NCBI GenBank assembly: GCA_001600875.1
Contig: BCLD01000022.1
Coordinates: forward strand, 130,364 to 194,363
Reading direction: 5' to 3'
DNA: 64,000 nt
Source: Solicoccozyma terricola
Lineage: Eukaryota > Basidiomycota > Tremellomycetes > Filobasidiales > Piskurozymaceae
Made by a program: the position numbers and the translations under genes. Positions 60,808 through 64,000 of the stretch are shown here, one piece after another (position 1 is the stretch's first letter; each line of letters opens with the position of its first letter). The notes under the pieces were generated by a model that saw only the letters and a list, made by a program, of their open reading frames with translations, searched no databases and had not been told where the DNA came from.

Positions 60808-62452
60808 TCCCCCAATTCCTCTCCGCGAAAAAAAAAAGTCGATTCCAAATTGACGTTCTCCGTACCACGAAAGTTTCCTATTCGCCCGATTGAATTCGTA
60901 CGGATGACCACTATTCCCTATGATTCCTTTTCACCCGTCGTCGTCTTCGTCTTCGTTCACCCGTCGTTCACCGTCTTTCTCCAGTTACTTGATGATGATG
61001 AATGTTATCCCACTAGAACCCAACCGATTAGAAACCAAAATCCTAGGGGAAATCTCGGGCCCCCCAAAGATTGAGAAATTTGCTCCGCTTCCTTCGTCTT
61101 CCTTCGTCTTCCTTCTTCCTTCGTCTTCCTTCCTTCCTTCTTCTTTCTTTCCTCTGAGAAAACCAAAAGAGGAGGGGGATTAATATATCGATCCTCCGTC
61201 TCCTTCTCCGTTCTCCGTCTTTCGTCCTAACTCTTCGTCTTTCGTCCTACTTGTCGTCGTCTTGATTCGACCTTGATCCTATCCAAAGTGAACGAAGAAG
61301 CGACAAATCGATGGATGGAAAGGCCGATTGGGAGAAAGCCGGGGGGGAGTGACACGTACTGCGGATGCTCTTTCTTGATTTGTATTCGATGTGATTGTCG
61401 ATCCGTCCTCACGCACTGGACGGTTGTTGTCGTCGTTGTTGTTGTTGTTGTGGTGGTGGTGGTTGTTGTGGTGGTGGTGGAGGGGTGGTGGTGATTGTGC
61501 TACCGCTGCTACTGTTTGTTCCTCGTAACGAATACCCAGATCCCAACCTTCCCAATTTCCTAATCCCTATCCCCCGTTTTTCTTTGTTGTTATCAATTAT
61601 CTCCAACTCGTTCCTCTTTTTCGAATATTTCCCAAATAACGAAAAAGAAAAAGGGACCGCGGGGGGAGGGGAATTCCAACACACACACCCAAATAAAACG
61701 GCGGGACTCCTCGGTTAATATCTTTTTCGGACGATATCCAGTCCGTTCGTCGTCGTCGTCGTCGTTTGTGCCCTTGTCGTATGAACACACACCCGGACGG
61801 TGTATCTTGATTGATCGTAGAAAAGAACCCATTCGTTCCTCCCTCGTCGGCGTCGGGCGGCAGCGGCAGCGATGAGTTGGGCTGTGTCTACTCCCCTTGG
61901 GCTTTCATAACAGGCACGGAGGGGGGCGGGGGGGCGGGGGGGAGGGGGAGGGGGGCCGGGTACAATGGCTGTCCTCTGTCTTTGCCCACTCTCTACCTGC
62001 TTACTCTTACTCTCCCAGCCCAGAGAACACAAAGAGAGTCAGCAAAAGACCGGGGACATCGCTTCCCTCCACCTCCCCCCGCCTCCTCCCTCCACCCTCT
62101 CCCTCTCCTCCCTCCCCCCCCCTCCCCTCCCTCTCCCCCCACGCGTCGGCACGAAAGGGACGTGAAGCCCAGACCCCTGAAACCAGCACGCGGCTGTACG
62201 CTGTTAGCGTCTCTTTCTTATTTTACTTTGTTGGTCTTGGGCCTTTTGCTTGGGTCTTGGGCGTTGGGCTGGGGGCTGGGTAAACCCGGGAACCCCCCGC
62301 CGGGTCGTTGTTACGTTGTATGCCCCCTGTTTTACCCACCCCACCGTGGAGGAAGAGAGAGGGGGGGACAATATCGTACCTGGCGCTAGAACAAATGGTT
62401 TGTTCTGTATCGAAGATGGCAGGATTAGGAAGCGGGGGTGGAGGGGGCGGGG
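60808..62452. promoter_or_regulatory. Upstream region of the zinc-finger gene, low complexity
   Basis: No supported gene. It contains CTTCCTT repeats (61085-61150), GTTGTTGTT/GGTGGT repeats (61425-61490), GTCGTC repeats near 61750 and G- and C-rich blocks up to the gap. It likely holds the promoter and a 5' UTR for the minus-strand factor. Open frames here are products of simple repeats. Confidence 0.4.
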
Positions 62453-62660
62453 NNNNNNNNNNNNNNNNNNNNNNNNNNNNNNNNNNNNNNNNNNNNNNNN
62501 NNNNNNNNNNNNNNNNNNNNNNNNNNNNNNNNNNNNNNNNNNNNNNNNNNNNNNNNNNNNNNNNNNNNNNNNNNNNNNNNNNNNNNNNNNNNNNNNNNNN
62601 NNNNNNNNNNNNNNNNNNNNNNNNNNNNNNNNNNNNNNNNNNNNNNNNNNNNNNNNNNNN
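62453..62660. other. Assembly gap (N)
   Basis: About 208 unread bases flanked on both sides by G-rich sequence, so probably a poly-G or other hard-to-sequence tract; the real length may differ. Confidence 0.98.
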
Positions 62661-63720
62661 GGGGGGTCGGGGGGTGGTTGCCGTTCGGGTATGGGCGAGT
62701 TTCAGATTCGGGGTAATGAAATAGTTTTGGAAGAGTTCCTTGTAGTAGACATTTCGTAAGGTAGGGGGTAGGGGTAAGGGTATCTACTGGTTTTGGAAGA
62801 AAAAAGTAGTAGCTGACCTATTCAACGTCTCGTTTTAGAATTGGAATTGGATCTTTGGAAGATGACGGACGGACGGACGGACAGACTTTGAGCGTAGCGA
62901 GCCACTTGTATATACATGTACCTGTACATAGTACACAGTACGCAGTACGCAGTACAACACGCGCACACACACTCTCTCGTGGTTTCTCTATCTCTCTTTC
63001 TCTCCGTTTCGATCTCCATTTTCATACACCTCCCTTTTTTTTTTTTGGCTATTTATCGATCCTATCACTGAGAAAAGTCGGGGGGGAAGGGTCCTGGGGA
63101 TGTTGTGTCATCAAAGATAATAACAGAAAAGAGGTAGAGAAAGAGAGAGGGAGAAAAAGAGAGAGAGAGAGAGGGAGAGGATGAACGTTCAGAACCGGAA
63201 GAATGTATAGATTGAACACTATAGATTGGTTTCCTCGTTGATCCGAATCGATCAGTGGGACGGTGGTTCACCTCCCCCTCCCCCCCACAACGACGTCAAA
63301 TACGAGACCTCGGGAAAAAATCCAACCTTCTTCGCCACCAGAGAAACAGCATGATAATTCAGGGGGCCGCCGGGGGGGGGGGGGGGGGGAGGGGGGATGG
63401 TTGGAAATATTTGGGGAAATGGAAAGGGGTCATGTTTTTTTTTTTGGCATCGTATTTGATGGGGGTCGTTTGTACATGGTATAAAAAATGGAACAGGTGG
63501 GTGTTGTATGACAGTGCAACACTGCCACGCTGCCCACGCCGCCACGCCGCCACGCTGTATCCTCCTCCGCCTCCTCATCCTCGCCCCTCCTCATCCTCGC
63601 TTCTTCATCGGCCTTTCCCTGATTTTCGCATCTCTATTTATACCGAATCACACACCTGGGTCAGCGTTGAATACTAGAGAACATCCCCGCCCCCCCCCCC
63701 ACCCCCACTCCCCACTCTAC
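62661..63720. other. Region without a supported gene next to the gap
   Basis: It shows GGAC repeats (62868-62882), a GTACACAGTACGCAGTACGC repeat near 62930-62955, GA repeats (63140-63180) and G/C runs (63371-63389, 63688-63700). The part next to 63720 should be the 3' UTR of the last gene. No coding sequence was supported. Confidence 0.45.
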
Positions 63721-64000
63721 TCACGCATAACTCTTATTCTTCCTCTTCTTATTATCCCTCTTCATCTCCCCCCTCTTCTCTTTCCTCTTCGCATACGCTT
63801 GTGGATCTTGAACAGCTAAATCATCAAGACCTTTTCGTCTTCCACCTCGTTTAGATTGAGTCTTTTTTCGTAAAGTTTCCCAAACAGTTGAAAAGGATGT
63901 CATCCCTGCTCGAGATTGGAGATGAGATCGAAGTTCAGTGCAAAGAGCGTGAAGCGATTCTGTAGACGACCGGAAGAGGAAAAAGAGTTGGATAAAAAAA
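63721..64000 (-). CDS. 3' end of a probable UTP20-like ribosome biogenesis gene
   Basis: The last exon runs from an acceptor near 63961 (CTACAG) to the stop at 63721 and codes for SLHALCTELRSHLQSRAGMT, TVWETLRKKTQSKRGGRRKG and a very basic end with DPQAYAKRKEKRGEMKRDNK and KRKNKSYA. Upstream sequence to the window edge appears to be intron. The lysine/arginine-rich end of the form A-x-x-x-P-x-x-x-AKRK followed by RKRKN resembles the C-terminus of Utp20, the large HEAT-repeat protein of the small-subunit processome. This rests on about 80 residues only; other basic nucleolar proteins remain possible. Confidence 0.45.
   Translation of the reverse strand, partial: FFIQLFFLFRSSTESLHALCTELRSHLQSRAGMTSFSTVWETLRKKTQSKRGGRRKGLDDLAVQDPQAYAKRKEKRGEMKRDNKKRKNKSYA

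Noticed and set aside
61409..62389. ORFs on both strands before the gap
   Set aside because: Low-complexity translations of GTT/GGT, GTC and C-rich tracts; no family match and no consistent splicing.
63255..63677. ORF of 140 codons near the right end
   Set aside because: Runs through poly-G and simple repeats downstream of the last gene; no recognisable protein.

Overview
The window is nuclear DNA of a fungus, most likely a basidiomycete yeast of the Tremellomycetes (Cryptococcus/Kwoniella/Tremella relatives). The reasons are intron-dense genes with short GT-AG introns, very small exons, tight gene spacing and fungal housekeeping genes: Fzo1, Csf1, site-2 protease, DCAF7, Upf2, Tlg2, Spg1, NAC-beta, thiamine pyrophosphokinase. 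Spliced gene models below were read by eye; products resting on family recognition are marked as such.

Layout. 1-1034 (+): 3' end of mitofusin FZO1. 1240-12416 (-): giant lipid-transfer protein CSF1. 12938-16837 (-): a gene of unknown function with one long first exon and 27 tiny downstream exons inside a tandem array of repeated introns. 18355-21024 (+): site-2 protease. 21659-23160 (+): DCAF7/WDR68-type WD40 protein. 23423-27856 (+): UPF2. 28154-30464 (-): t-SNARE TLG2. 31064-32152 (-): F-box-like protein, with a decayed relative near 33.5 kb. 34299-36416 (+): short-chain dehydrogenase. 36722-38825 (-): DUF6534-type membrane protein. 39841-40177: weak small ORF. 42715-45488 (+): bHLH factor behind a 2.5-kb low-complexity upstream region. 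45785-46894 (+): unknown protein. 47128-47893 (-): complex I B15/NDUFB4-like subunit. 48103-51601 (+): RBM5/10-like splicing factor. 51725-53840 (-): thiamine pyrophosphokinase with repeat-swollen introns. 54051-56155 (+): SPG1/TEM1 GTPase. 56570-57576 (-): NAC beta subunit. 57937-60807 (-): two-finger C2H2 transcription factor. 63721-64000 (-): 3' end of a probable UTP20-like gene. Unsequenced bases lie at about 39609-39624 and 62453-62660.

The genes are mostly unrelated housekeeping functions and form no cluster. The standout is the gene at 12938-16837. All 27 introns can be placed with GT-AG borders, 26 of them in phase 1, leaving an uninterrupted 632-codon frame. The introns fall into four repeated families in a recurring order and look more alike than the exons they separate. 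It resembles, by architecture only, the micro-exon genes known from schistosomes and the bicycle genes of aphids. I know of no such gene described in this fungal group, but I could not search.

A second theme is the many poly-C/poly-G runs in introns and upstream regions between about 37 and 64 kb. A third is the set of very short exons (11, 16 and 27 nt) in ordinary genes.
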